DNA from: Candidatus Anaeroferrophillacea bacterium
GTDB lineage: Bacteria; Desulfobacterota; Anaeroferrophillalia; Anaeroferrophillales; Anaeroferrophillaceae
Assembly: GCA_016933675.1 (NCBI GenBank)
Contig: JAFGAM010000115.1
Coordinates: forward strand, 1-59,170
DNA: 59,170 nucleotides
Reading direction: 5' to 3'
The notes below the pieces were generated by a model. It was given only the letters and a program-made list of their open reading frames with translations. It was not told the DNA's origin and did no database searches. Numbering within the stretch: the stretch's first letter is position 1; each line of letters begins with the position of its first letter. Positions 24,872-33,403 of this stretch are shown here, piece by piece. A program made the translations under genes and the position numbers.

Positions 24872-26515
24872 ATGAACGTCAACGAGGATATCTCCCGCCT
24901 GCTGGCGGGACATGGCGAGGTGCTGAAGAATCCCGCGCGGCGGGTGCTGATCCGGGAAGCGGTGGACCGGCGCGAAGTGCTGGTGGCGGCTAACGGCGCC
25001 CTTGCCACCTGGACGCCGCCGGAGTCCACCGGTCGCAGCCCCAAGGATACGGTCACCGTTCGCCGCCCGGCCAGTGAGGCGCAGATCGACTGGGATTCGC
25101 CCAACAACATCGCCATTACCGAGGAAACCTTCGATATGCTGCTGGCCGACGCCCTGGAAACGCTGGGGAAAAAAGAGCGGCTGTATGTTACCGACCGGGT
25201 TCTCGGCGCCGATTCTGCCTATGCGCTGCCTACCCGGACCATCAGCGATCTGGCTCTGGCGGCGGTGTTTACCGATAACATGTTCCGCCCGGTGCCCGCC
25301 GACATCGACCGCAGTTGTTTCGCCGGCCGTGGCTTCAACCTGCTGGTGCTGCCCTATGACAAGCTCAATCGTGAACGCTATGCCGGCCGGCTGCGGTGCC
25401 TGCCCGACGGCCGCACCTCCGACATGGTGGTGGCCCTGGACTACGATCGGATGGTCGGCATCGTCTACGGTTCGGCCTACTGCGGCAGTATCAAAAAGCT
25501 CATGTTCACGGTGATGAACTATCTGCTGCCGGCGGCGGGTATCCTGCCGTTGCACTGTTCCGCCAACGAGGGCAGGAACGGTGACGTGGCCCTGCTGCTC
25601 GGGCTCTCGGGTACCGGCAAGACGACCCTGTCGGCCGATCCCGAGCGTGCGCTGCTGGGGGACGATGAGCACGGCTGGGGTGATGACGGGACGGCCAATT
25701 TTGAAAACGGCTGTTACGCCAAGCTGATCAACATCGATCCCGCCAAGGAGCCGGAGATCTACGCCGCGATCATGCACGAAGCGCCGTATACCGAGCAGGG
25801 GGCGATTGTCGAGAACGCGATGATCTATCCCGACGGGCATTTCGATTTCGATGACGAACGGCTGACGCCCAACTCCCGCGGCTCTTATCTGCTTTCGGCG
25901 TTGCGGAACATCAAACCGTCCTCCCGCGGCGGCCATCCGTCGACCATCCTTTTCCTTACCGCCGACGCCAACGGCGTCCTGCCGCCCATCGCCCGGCTGA
26001 CGCCGGAGCAGGCGATGCTGTGGTTCCTGATGGGCTATACCAGCAAGCTGGCGGGCACCGAGACCGGCATCGTCGAGCCGGTGACCACCTTCTCGCGCTT
26101 CTTTGGCGAGCCTTTCATGCCCCGCAATCCGGACGTCTATGCCGGCATGCTGGGCGCGAAAATGAAACAGCACGGTACCGCGGTCTATCTGGTGAACACC
26201 GGCTGGAGCGGCGGGCCTTTCGGCGAGGGTCGCCGGATGGACATCAATCTTACCCGGAAACTGGTGCGGGCCGCCCTTTCCGGAGATCTGCGGCAGGTGG
26301 ATTGCGCCGCGGACGGGCTGTTCCATATCGGCATCCCGCAAAGCTGCCCCGGGGTGCCGGCGGAGATCCTCAATCCGCGTGAAACCTGGAAAGATCGGGA
26401 GGCCTACGACCGGCGGGCGCAAAAGCTGGCGGGCGAGTTCGCCGCCCATTTCGACCGCGTCTACGGCGACAAGGGGATCGCTCCGGCGGTGGCCGGTATG
26501 TGCCCGGGACGGTAA
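24872..26515 (+). CDS. pckA: Phosphoenolpyruvate carboxykinase (ATP)
   Basis: 547 residues of the ATP-dependent enzyme that interconverts oxaloacetate and PEP for gluconeogenesis in the cytosol. Seen are the kinase-1a P-loop GLSGTGKTTLSAD (about 246-258), GDDEHGW, the MFTVMNYLLP and LHCSANEG active-site region, and NTGWSGGPFGEGRRMDI near the C-terminus. These all match the ATP family rather than the GTP family. AAAGGAG lies upstream of the ATG with good spacing. The gene stands alone between two GGCGACC-type palindromes. Confidence 0.97.
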   Translation: MNVNEDISRLLAGHGEVLKNPARRVLIREAVDRREVLVAANGALATWTPPESTGRSPKDTVTVRRPASEAQIDWDSPNNIAITEETFDMLLADALETLGKKERLYVTDRVLGADSAYALPTRTISDLALAAVFTDNMFRPVPADIDRSCFAGRGFNLLVLPYDKLNRERYAGRLRCLPDGRTSDMVVALDYDRMVGIVYGSAYCGSIKKLMFTVMNYLLPAAGILPLHCSANEGRNGDVALLLGLSGTGKTTLSADPERALLGDDEHGWGDDGTANFENGCYAKLINIDPAKEPEIYAAIMHEAPYTEQGAIVENAMIYPDGHFDFDDERLTPNSRGSYLLSALRNIKPSSRGGHPSTILFLTADANGVLPPIARLTPEQAMLWFLMGYTSKLAGTETGIVEPVTTFSRFFGEPFMPRNPDVYAGMLGAKMKQHGTAVYLVNTGWSGGPFGEGRRMDINLTRKLVRAALSGDLRQVDCAADGLFHIGIPQSCPGVPAEILNPRETWKDREAYDRRAQKLAGEFAAHFDRVYGDKGIAPAVAGMCPGR

Positions 26516-26611
26516 GCGGATCATCGAACCCGATACGGTGTTTACGGCATCGGTCCCGGTGCGGTAAGGGCTGATTCGCATCTCACCCGCCCCGCGCCGA
26601 ATAAATAGCAG

Positions 26612-26631
26612 GGGCGACCGTCCGGTCGCCC
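26612..26631. repeat. GGGCGACC-type palindrome after pckA
   Basis: GGGCGACCGTCCGGTCGCCC is a 20-bp near-perfect palindrome about 97 bases beyond the pckA stop. It is a sister of the unit at 24694-24711, so pckA is bracketed by copies on both sides. Confidence 0.8.
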
Positions 26632-26768
26632 GTACGGGTGGATGATGGATTGGCAGCAAATAATCCTGCCCGACAATACCGGGCCACGAGAGGTTTCCGG
26701 TTGTCATGTGATCGGGTGTCGTTGGGGATGTGCGGTGAGGGCCGTGAAGCGGCGGTCGGCCGGGAGGT

Positions 26769-27401
26769 TCAATCCGGTCGGCCGCCGTTTTTCTGCATCT
26801 GCCGCCGGTGCCGGTGGATGTAGACCACGGTGACGATCAGCAGGAAGGGCAGGAGGAGGTAGACCGCCTGGTGGGCGTAGCGGCGGATCAATTCTTCGTT
26901 GTTGCCGACGTAGTAACCGATTACGGCGAGGATGAGCACCCAGATGCCCGCCCCGAGGGCGGTGAAGGCAATGAAGGGCAGCAGCCGCATACGGGTCAGG
27001 CCGGCGGGGAAGGAGATATACTGGCGGATGCCGGGCAGCAGACGGCCGATGAAGGTACTGATGTGGCCGTGGTCGGTGAAGTAGCGTTCGACTCGGGCGA
27101 AGCGCGGCGGCGTGAGGCCGACGAAGCGCCCGTAACGCAGGATCGCCGGCCGGCCGAGGACCACCGCCAGCCAGTAGTTGAACAGCGCTCCGAGGATGCT
27201 GCCGGCGATGCCGGCGGCGATCACCAGGCCGAAGTGCATCTCCCCGCGGCTGGCGAGGTAGCCCGCCGGCGGGATGACCACCTCGCTGGGGAAGGGGAAG
27301 AAGGAACTTTCAAGGAACATCATGAAGACGATGCCGGCGTAGCCGAGTTTGCCCACCACGGCGACGATGACGGCGATGAACTGGTAAAGATATTGTTTCA
27401 T
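26769..27401 (-). CDS. DedA-family inner membrane protein
   Basis: 210 residues with about five hydrophobic segments (for example 8-28, 55-75, 138-160 and 178-195). The signature [14 protein letters not shown] and [20 protein letters not shown] (the conserved G.R..PG.R) mark the DedA/SNARE-associated family, implicated in membrane homeostasis and lipid or undecaprenyl-phosphate flipping in some members. It follows uppP by 9 bases on the same strand, which fits a shared role in undecaprenyl phosphate recycling, though substrate specificity is not visible. Confidence 0.88.
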   Translation of the reverse strand: MKQYLYQFIAVIVAVVGKLGYAGIVFMMFLESSFFPFPSEVVIPPAGYLASRGEMHFGLVIAAGIAGSILGALFNYWLAVVLGRPAILRYGRFVGLTPPRFARVERYFTDHGHISTFIGRLLPGIRQYISFPAGLTRMRLLPFIAFTALGAGIWVLILAVIGYYVGNNEELIRRYAHQAVYLLLPFLLIVTVVYIHRHRRQMQKNGGRPD

Positions 27402-27410
27402 CGGCGGCTC

Positions 27411-28208
27411 TCAGCTGCTGAAGAAGGCCAGGGCGGCGATGCCGGCGGCGAAGCAGTAACCGGCGAACAGCCCCAGACGGTGTTTCTCGATGGTGAAGAT
27501 CAGCAGCCTGAGGGACAACAGACCGGCGGCGAAGGCGGCGCCGCCGCCGCCCAGATAGGCGGGCAGATCGGCGGCGGGCACGGCGGAGATGTCCGGCAGA
27601 CTGAGGATCACCGCGCCGGTGATTGCCGGGATCGACAGCAGGAAGGAGAGGCGGGCGGCGGCGGTGCCCTCGACGCCCATAAGCATGCCGACGGCGATGG
27701 TGGAGCCCGAACGGGAGATGCCCGGGATGATCGCCAGTCCCTGGGTGATACCCATCACCACCGCATCCGTTGCCCGTACCTGTTCCAGCGGCCGTTGCCG
27801 GTTCCGCCGCCGGTGGGCGAGAAGCAGCAGGGTGCCGGTGACCAGCAGCATGGCACCGGCCAGGACGGGGTTCTCGAACAGGGCGACGAAAAGATCCTTG
27901 CCGCCGACGCCGATGATGCCGGTGGGGATGGTGCCCAGCACCAGCAGCAGCAGCAGCCGGCGCTGGCCGGCGGCGGTCGCGGGGTCGGCGGCGAAGATGC
28001 CGGTGACCAGGGCGCCGATGTCGCGGCGGAAGAAGATAACCACCGCCAGCAGGGTGGCCCCGTGCAGGATGACGTCGAAAGCGACGCCGGGCTGACGGAA
28101 TCCGGGCAGCAGGTGCTGGCCGATCACCAGGTGGCCGGAACTGCTGACCGGCAGGAATTCCGTCACCCCCTGAACGATGCCGAGGATGACCGCCTGTAGT
28201 ATGTCCAT
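27411..28208 (-). CDS. uppP: Undecaprenyl-diphosphatase
   Basis: A 265-residue polytopic membrane enzyme (BacA family) that removes a phosphate from undecaprenyl diphosphate so the carrier can be reused in wall synthesis. Diagnostic motifs are GVTEFLPVSSSGHLVI near residue 15 and IPGISRSGSTI in the middle, with several transmembrane helices around them. The ATG at 28208 is followed at once by MDILQAVILGIVQG, the usual start. The longer frame to 28247 is not needed. Confidence 0.94.
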   Translation of the reverse strand: MDILQAVILGIVQGVTEFLPVSSSGHLVIGQHLLPGFRQPGVAFDVILHGATLLAVVIFFRRDIGALVTGIFAADPATAAGQRRLLLLLVLGTIPTGIIGVGGKDLFVALFENPVLAGAMLLVTGTLLLLAHRRRNRQRPLEQVRATDAVVMGITQGLAIIPGISRSGSTIAVGMLMGVEGTAAARLSFLLSIPAITGAVILSLPDISAVPAADLPAYLGGGGAAFAAGLLSLRLLIFTIEKHRLGLFAGYCFAAGIAALAFFSS

Positions 28209-28702
28209 GGGTCGTGGCGCTCCGTGAAAAAAGAAAGTTATCAACAATTCCGGCAGGCTGGGTGCATACCCTCGAAAAAATCGTTCAGCAATGCACGGTA
28301 ATTGCGGTAACGTGATCCAACTTACTGAAAATACATGCTATTGTTTTTGCCGATGACTCTCTCGCCGTCTGTCGGGCGGGCCGGATATGTGCCGCTAAAA
28401 CCGGCAGTTTCAGTTTCTGTCCACAGGTTGTTCACAATCCCCGGCACCCTTCGTCGGCGAACGCGCCGGCGGTGCGGAGGACGCGGCGAAGGTGCAAATA
28501 TAGCTGTTTTTGCGGCAAATGAAAAGGTGCAAGGTTGACGGCCGCCGACCGCATGGTATAGGGAAACACAGATTGATATTGCCGGCACCGGCGGTGCTGT
28601 TGCCCGCATGGCGCTTGGTGCGGCTCTCCTGCCACGGGAGCGCCTTCCGCCCGGTCGGCACGGGGAGCGTGGCTTTGCAACACCACTGAAGGAGAATAAC
28701 CG
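28209..28702. other. Divergent intergenic region uppP / iron-sulfur flavoprotein
   Basis: 494 bases with no gene I can support. It has three DnaA-box-like nonamers (TTATCAACA 28238-28246, CTGTCCACA 28418-28426, TTGTTCACA 28428-28436) and a plausible promoter for the next gene (TTGACG 28535-28540, 16 bases, TATAGG 28557-28562). Confidence 0.45.
28535..28562 (+). promoter_or_regulatory. Candidate promoter of the iron-sulfur flavoprotein gene
   Basis: TTGACG (28535-28540), 16-base spacer, TATAGG (28557-28562). It would give a leader of about 135 bases before the ATG at 28703, in which GAAGGAG forms the ribosome-binding site. Confidence 0.45.
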
Positions 28703-29548
28703 ATGATCGCAGAAAAGAAGAAGATTGCCGCGCTGTTGGCTTCACCACGAAAACCGGGAAACGGTGAGATCCTGGTGAAAGAGCTTTGCCGCCGACTGCC
28801 GGTGCCCCATGAACTCGATCTGATCCGCTTGAGCGGACATAAGATCAGGCCGTGCCGGGCCTGCTACCAATGCCTGGCGACGGGTGTCTGCCCGCTCAAG
28901 GACGATTACGCCGAGGTACTCGACCGGCTGGCCCGGGCCGATGCGGTGATTATCGTGTCGCCCTGCTACCTCATGGGGCCCAGCGGCTTGCTCAAGGTCT
29001 TTCTGGACCGCGGTCTCCAGTTGTTCTCCCGGCGCCGGGAGTTGCAGGGCAAGCCGGCGGTCAACCTGGTAACCGCCGGTATCGCGGGCGAGGCCGGCTA
29101 TACCGAGGCGGCCCTCAACAGCATGACGCTGATCATGGGAATGCGTCTGGTGGCCTCGGAGGTGTTCATCGGGGCGCTGCCCGGCGAGGTTTTGTGGCAC
29201 CGGCCGGATGAGGCCGAACGCGTCGGGCGGATCGCCGCGCGGATCTTCAGTGGTGAACCGCGGTCCTTCAGTTCCTGGTGCTGTCCGCTGTGCGGCAGCG
29301 ACACGATGCAGCTGCTGGGTGCCGACCGGGTGCAGTGCCAGGTATGCCGGAACTTCGGTACCATCCGGATGGAAAACGGTGAGCCTCGGCTGCATATCAC
29401 CCTCAAGGATGAAAACATCTTCTTTACCCCCGAGCAGGCCGAGCATCACCATCAGTGGCTCATGGGCATGAAGGAGCGGTTTCTCGCCGTGCGCCGAGAA
29501 CTGGGAGTGTTTCTCGCGAATTATGCCGATGAGGAGACCGACAGCTGA
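28703..29548 (+). CDS. Iron-sulfur flavoprotein (NADPH-dependent FMN reductase type) with zinc ribbon
   Basis: 281 residues. The N-terminal flavodoxin-like domain (1-190) binds FMN (LLASPRKPGNGE near residue 12) and contains C51, C54, C57 and C63. This CX2CX2CX5C spacing is that of iron-sulfur flavoproteins that hold a [4Fe-4S] cluster. The C-terminal part adds a zinc-ribbon-like CCPLCGSDTM then CQVC, absent from simple family members. It is probably a cytosolic electron-transfer or reductase protein, and the redox partner is not visible. GAAGGAG precedes the ATG with good spacing. The gene is monocistronic. Confidence 0.8.
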   Translation: MIAEKKKIAALLASPRKPGNGEILVKELCRRLPVPHELDLIRLSGHKIRPCRACYQCLATGVCPLKDDYAEVLDRLARADAVIIVSPCYLMGPSGLLKVFLDRGLQLFSRRRELQGKPAVNLVTAGIAGEAGYTEAALNSMTLIMGMRLVASEVFIGALPGEVLWHRPDEAERVGRIAARIFSGEPRSFSSWCCPLCGSDTMQLLGADRVQCQVCRNFGTIRMENGEPRLHITLKDENIFFTPEQAEHHHQWLMGMKERFLAVRRELGVFLANYADEETDS

Positions 29549-29680
29549 TCCCGCGGTTCCGCAGGCCAATCGCCGCGGTACCCGATGAATTGCCCGGAAT
29601 GGTGCCGCCGGCTGCCACCGGCATCCGTACCGGGCGGTGCGGACGGTACGGCGGGGACCGGCGGTCGTGGTTGCCGTCGG

Positions 29681-30706
29681 TTAGCCGATTTCCCGTAACA
29701 ATTGCCGGTGGGTGTCAATGAAGGCGGTGACGATTCGCGGATCGAACTGGGTGCCCGAACCGGACCTGATCTCCTCCAGGGCGGCCGCCGGCGACAGCGG
29801 TTCGCGGTAGGAACGGTCGGAGGTCATGGCATCGTAGGCGTCGCAGGCGGTGATGATCCGTGCCATGAAGGGGATGTCTTCGCCGGCGACGCCATTGGGA
29901 TAGCCGGTGCCGTCGAAGCGCTCGTGGTGTGCCTCGATGATCGGCAGGATGTGCCGGAGGAAGCTCAGCGGTTCGAGGATCTTCACCTCCTTGCCGGGAT
30001 GGCTTTTGATGATCTCGTATTCCACGTTGGTAAGCCGTCCCGGTTTGTTGAGAATCTGGTCGCTGATGCCGATCTTGCCGACGTCGTGCAACAGGGCGGC
30101 GTATTCCAGGTTTTTCTTGTCCTCAACGCTAAGCCCGATATTTTCCGCCATCAGTGATGCATAGAAGGCCACCCGGTGGGAATGTCCGCGGGTGTAGATG
30201 TCCTTTTCCTCGATTGCCATGATCAGCGCGCCGACGGACTGGATGACGCTGTTGTTGAGTTCGCTGGTCACCTCCCGGATCCGTTCCACCAGGTATTCCT
30301 GATACCGCGACTGCTCCTCCTTGAGGGCGCGGTATCTCAGTGCCCGCTGAACGATCAGGGCCAGTTCCTTGATTTTGAAGGGTTTGGTCATGTAGTCGAA
30401 GGCGCCCATGCGGATATGGTCGAGGGCCATGTCCAACTGGGCGAACCCCGTCAGGATGATGATGGGAATGATGGGGTGGTTGCGGGCGACGAAATCAACC
30501 ACCTGGTCGCCGGATACCCGGGGCATTTTCAGGTCGCAGATGATCACCGCGAATTCCCGGTGCCGGCGATCGATGAGGTCGATGGCCTCGCCGCCGTCGG
30601 CGGCGGTGGCGGTTTCGTATCCCAGATGTCCGAGCGCGGTGGACAGAACTTCACGGATTTCCTGTTCATCATCGACCACGAGAATCTTTTTATCATTCAG
30701 ATCCAT
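29681..30706 (-). CDS. Response regulator with HD-GYP domain
   Basis: 341 residues: a receiver domain (1-120) with acidic DDE near the start, phosphoacceptor D58 (VIICD) and a conserved Lys in MTKPF; a helical linker (125-165); and an HD-GYP domain with LLHDVGKIGI, AHHERFDGTGYP and ACDAYDAMTSDR. HD-GYP enzymes hydrolyse c-di-GMP, so this is a phosphorylation-controlled c-di-GMP phosphodiesterase (inference from motifs). No sensor kinase is adjacent. Its stop converges with the flavoprotein gene on the opposite strand, and the start lies next to the end of the glycoside hydrolase-like gene. Confidence 0.92.
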   Translation of the reverse strand: MDLNDKKILVVDDEQEIREVLSTALGHLGYETATAADGGEAIDLIDRRHREFAVIICDLKMPRVSGDQVVDFVARNHPIIPIIILTGFAQLDMALDHIRMGAFDYMTKPFKIKELALIVQRALRYRALKEEQSRYQEYLVERIREVTSELNNSVIQSVGALIMAIEEKDIYTRGHSHRVAFYASLMAENIGLSVEDKKNLEYAALLHDVGKIGISDQILNKPGRLTNVEYEIIKSHPGKEVKILEPLSFLRHILPIIEAHHERFDGTGYPNGVAGEDIPFMARIITACDAYDAMTSDRSYREPLSPAAALEEIRSGSGTQFDPRIVTAFIDTHRQLLREIG

Positions 30707-30707
30707 T

Positions 30708-32039
30708 TCATATCCGCTTTTCCGTGTTGGTCCTGCTGACGCTGGCCGGGATCAGTTCCTGGCCGTGAACCGCAGCCTGCCGTGGTCCCCGGCCGCCGGC
30801 GGCGAATGTCGGCACGATCCGGGCGAAATGATTGCGATTGTAGGGTGTCAGTACCACCGACGGCCGGCGGGCGGATTTGAGCATGCCCAGCAGTCGGGCG
30901 ATCCATTCGGGCCGTTCCGGTTTTTCGGTCTGCCAGCAGACCGCCTGGAACTTGTAGATGACGCGATCCCGGCACCATGGTTCCCGGTTTCCGGCGGCGA
31001 TCAGGCGTGACATCGTTGCCGCCAGCCGTTCGTCGGTGTACAGCTCCAGTTCCCGCCGGATCTGCTGCTGGTAGGCCATGATCATGAAGTGGTCGGCGGT
31101 GGAGGCCGCCAGTGCGGTCGGGGACTCGGCGAACCAGGTCTGGCCCCACGCCGGGTTCAGCAGGGTTTCGTAGTGGAGGTTTCGGGCGCAGAGGAGGTTC
31201 GGATTGACCTCCCGGCAGGCGGCCATGAGGGCGTTGGCCAGGGTCTCGACGGCTGCCGCCCGCTGTTCCGTCCAGCGGTTGAAGGCGGGATGGTAGCCGG
31301 TGATCCGGGTCCGGCCGCCGGCTGGCCGCTCAATCTGGTAAAGTGCCGCGGGGTCGGGCTGGGGTCGGCCGTTAACCAGCCGGAATCCTTCCGTATGACG
31401 CAGCATGAGGTCGTCTTGCAGCAGAATGCCGTCTACCGGCTGGGCGGCCAGGTCGCCAAAAAGTGCCGCCAGATGGGTGCTGGTTTCGGGTCGGGAGGGG
31501 TCGAAACGTGTTCCCGGCAGGCAGAATCCGGTGTCCGGATCGTATTCCCAGGTAAGCGGCGCCGGGGGCAGTGGGCCATAAACCGCCGACAGCGTTGTCA
31601 TCCAGGCGTAAACCCGCAGTCCCTCGGCGTGGGCCGCACGGCATACCCCCGGCAGCCAGTCGGCTACTACCGGTGCCGCCGTGGTCCGGAAATAGACCCC
31701 GGCGTCGGCAGCGGGCCGCATACCGGCGGGCAGCCGGTGGAAGCGGTCGTTGCGGTTGTGAAACACCCGCACGATGATGGTATTGAAGCCGCTGGCCCGC
31801 AAATCGGCAAAGAACCGCCGGCGCTCACGTTCGGTGACCTCCTCGAGATGGGAGATCTGCGCGCCGATCAGCGGCGGCCGGTGTCTGCCTGGATGTTTTT
31901 CCCCGGCCGCGGCCGGGGCCGAGAGCAGCATGAGCAGTGCGGCAACGGCCGGTACCAGCCGGCGCCATCCGCGGATCAGCGGCCGCCGCGATACCGCCGG
32001 CAGTGCCCGCGGCTCGGCGGGTTCAGCGGTACAGGGCAT
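30708..32039 (-). CDS. PgaB-type glycoside hydrolase-like protein
   Basis: 443 residues with an N-terminal twin-Arg-rich and hydrophobic signal (about 15-45, ending APAAAG), so it is exported. The body is a TIM-barrel like that of the PgaB C-terminal glycoside hydrolase domain: FNTIIVRVF, LRVYAWMTTL, the catalytic-site strand GILLQDDLML and HFMIMAYQQQ are all visible. The deacetylase half of PgaB is absent. Relatives cleave partially deacetylated poly-GlcNAc, but the substrate is inferred. The ATG at 32039 overlaps the end of radA by 17 bases and places the gene at the tail of the mre-radA operon. A TTG five codons upstream (32054) is a weaker option. Confidence 0.68.
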   Translation of the reverse strand: MPCTAEPAEPRALPAVSRRPLIRGWRRLVPAVAALLMLLSAPAAAGEKHPGRHRPPLIGAQISHLEEVTERERRRFFADLRASGFNTIIVRVFHNRNDRFHRLPAGMRPAADAGVYFRTTAAPVVADWLPGVCRAAHAEGLRVYAWMTTLSAVYGPLPPAPLTWEYDPDTGFCLPGTRFDPSRPETSTHLAALFGDLAAQPVDGILLQDDLMLRHTEGFRLVNGRPQPDPAALYQIERPAGGRTRITGYHPAFNRWTEQRAAAVETLANALMAACREVNPNLLCARNLHYETLLNPAWGQTWFAESPTALAASTADHFMIMAYQQQIRRELELYTDERLAATMSRLIAAGNREPWCRDRVIYKFQAVCWQTEKPERPEWIARLLGMLKSARRPSVVLTPYNRNHFARIVPTFAAGGRGPRQAAVHGQELIPASVSRTNTEKRI

Positions 32040-33396
32040 CGGGCAGCTCGGCAATGGTGGTAATTTCGGCGACGTTCATGTTGCACTCTTCGTCAGGGTC
32101 GAGGTTTTTTTTAGGAATTATTGCCCGGCGGAAGCCGAACTTGGCGGCCTCGCGCAGGCGTACCGCGAGCTGCGGGATGCGCCGCAGTTCCCCCGCCAGG
32201 CCCACTTCGCCGATTACCACGGTGGCGGCAGGAATCGGCCGCTCGCCGTGGCTCGAGATCAGCGCCGCGACCATGGCCAGGTCGATGGCCGGTTCCGCCA
32301 CCTTGAGACCACCGATGACGTTGAGAAAGACATCCTTGTCGGCCAGCGGCAGCCGCAGCCGCTTTTCCATCACCGCGATCATCAGCGCCGCCCGCGCCTT
32401 GTCGATGCCGAGGATGGTGCGCCGCGGGATGCCGGCACTCACCGACGCCGAAACCAGTCCCTGGATCTCGATCATGATCGGCCGGCTGCCTTCCATGGTG
32501 GCGGTGGCCAGCGAGCCGGGGAGACTGTCCGGGCGCTCGGTGATGAAAATCTGCGACGGATTGTTCACCTCCTGCAGGCCGCTGCCGGTCATGGCGAAGA
32601 CGCCGACCTCGCTGGTGGCGCCGTAGCGGTTCTTTACCGCCCGGAGCAGCCGGAAGGGATCCTGGGTACCGGTTTCGAAGTAGAGTACCGTGTCGACCAT
32701 GTGTTCCAGGACCCGGGGGCCGGCGATGGCGCCGTCTTTGGTGACGTGGCCGATGAGGAATATCGGCAGGTCGCGGGTTTTCGCCTCCCGGGTCAGGTGG
32801 GCGGTGACCAGGCGGATCTGGTTCAGCGAGCCCGGCGGCGAGGCATTGCCCGGGGCGTGCATCGTCTGAATCGAGTCAATGATCATCGCTGCCGGCCGCA
32901 GGGTGTCGATGGGCGCGACGATGTCGGGCACCGCGGTGGCGGTAAGCAGGTGGATATGCTCGCCCTCGATATCGAGCCGGGCGGCCCGCAGCTTCACCTG
33001 GGCAGGGGATTCCTCACCGGTGACGTAAAGTACCGGCCGCTCTCGCCGGGAGATGTTGGCCGCCGCCTGCAGCAACAGGGTGGATTTGCCGATGCCCGGA
33101 TCGCCGCCGATGAGGATCACCGCGCCGGGGACGATGCCGCCGCCCAGTACCCGGTCGAACTCGGCGATGCCGGTGGTCGCGGTGGCCACTCCGATGCCGC
33201 TGACGGTGCTCAGGGGCCGCGCTTCGGGGGCGTTGTCGCCGCCGAGAGCGGGCCAGCCGGAGGCCGCCGCGGGGGTGGGGGGGGCCTCTTCCCGAAAGCT
33301 GTTCCAACTGCCGCAGGCGGGGCAGCGGCCGAGCCACTTGGGTGACCGGTTACCGCAGTTGGCGCAGGAAAAAGATGTTTTCGGGTTACGTGCCAT
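32023..33396 (-). CDS. radA: DNA repair protein RadA
   Basis: 457 residues of the RecA-like ATPase that promotes branch migration during recombination. It begins with a C4 zinc finger (C11, C14, C25, C28). The Walker A GGDPGIGKST is at 97-106, and the RadA-specific KNRYG motif and the LonB-like C-terminal domain (GGLKVAEPAIDL and following) are seen. The length equals the family's. The gene lies 7 bases after rodA and appears to be transcribed with the shape genes. Confidence 0.96.
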   Translation of the reverse strand: MARNPKTSFSCANCGNRSPKWLGRCPACGSWNSFREEAPPTPAAASGWPALGGDNAPEARPLSTVSGIGVATATTGIAEFDRVLGGGIVPGAVILIGGDPGIGKSTLLLQAAANISRRERPVLYVTGEESPAQVKLRAARLDIEGEHIHLLTATAVPDIVAPIDTLRPAAMIIDSIQTMHAPGNASPPGSLNQIRLVTAHLTREAKTRDLPIFLIGHVTKDGAIAGPRVLEHMVDTVLYFETGTQDPFRLLRAVKNRYGATSEVGVFAMTGSGLQEVNNPSQIFITERPDSLPGSLATATMEGSRPIMIEIQGLVSASVSAGIPRRTILGIDKARAALMIAVMEKRLRLPLADKDVFLNVIGGLKVAEPAIDLAMVAALISSHGERPIPAATVVIGEVGLAGELRRIPQLAVRLREAAKFGFRRAIIPKKNLDPDEECNMNVAEITTIAELPDALYR

Positions 33397-33403
33397 GGGG
33401 GCG

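Noticed and set aside
26808-28199. Plus-strand open frame of 463 codons opposite dedA/uppP
   Set aside because: Composition is Gly/Asp/Gln-rich shadow of two membrane protein genes, with no ribosome-binding site.
28209-28702. Chromosome replication origin suggested by DnaA-box-like nonamers
   Set aside because: No dnaA, dnaN, rpmH or gidA nearby, and the boxes are imperfect and few.
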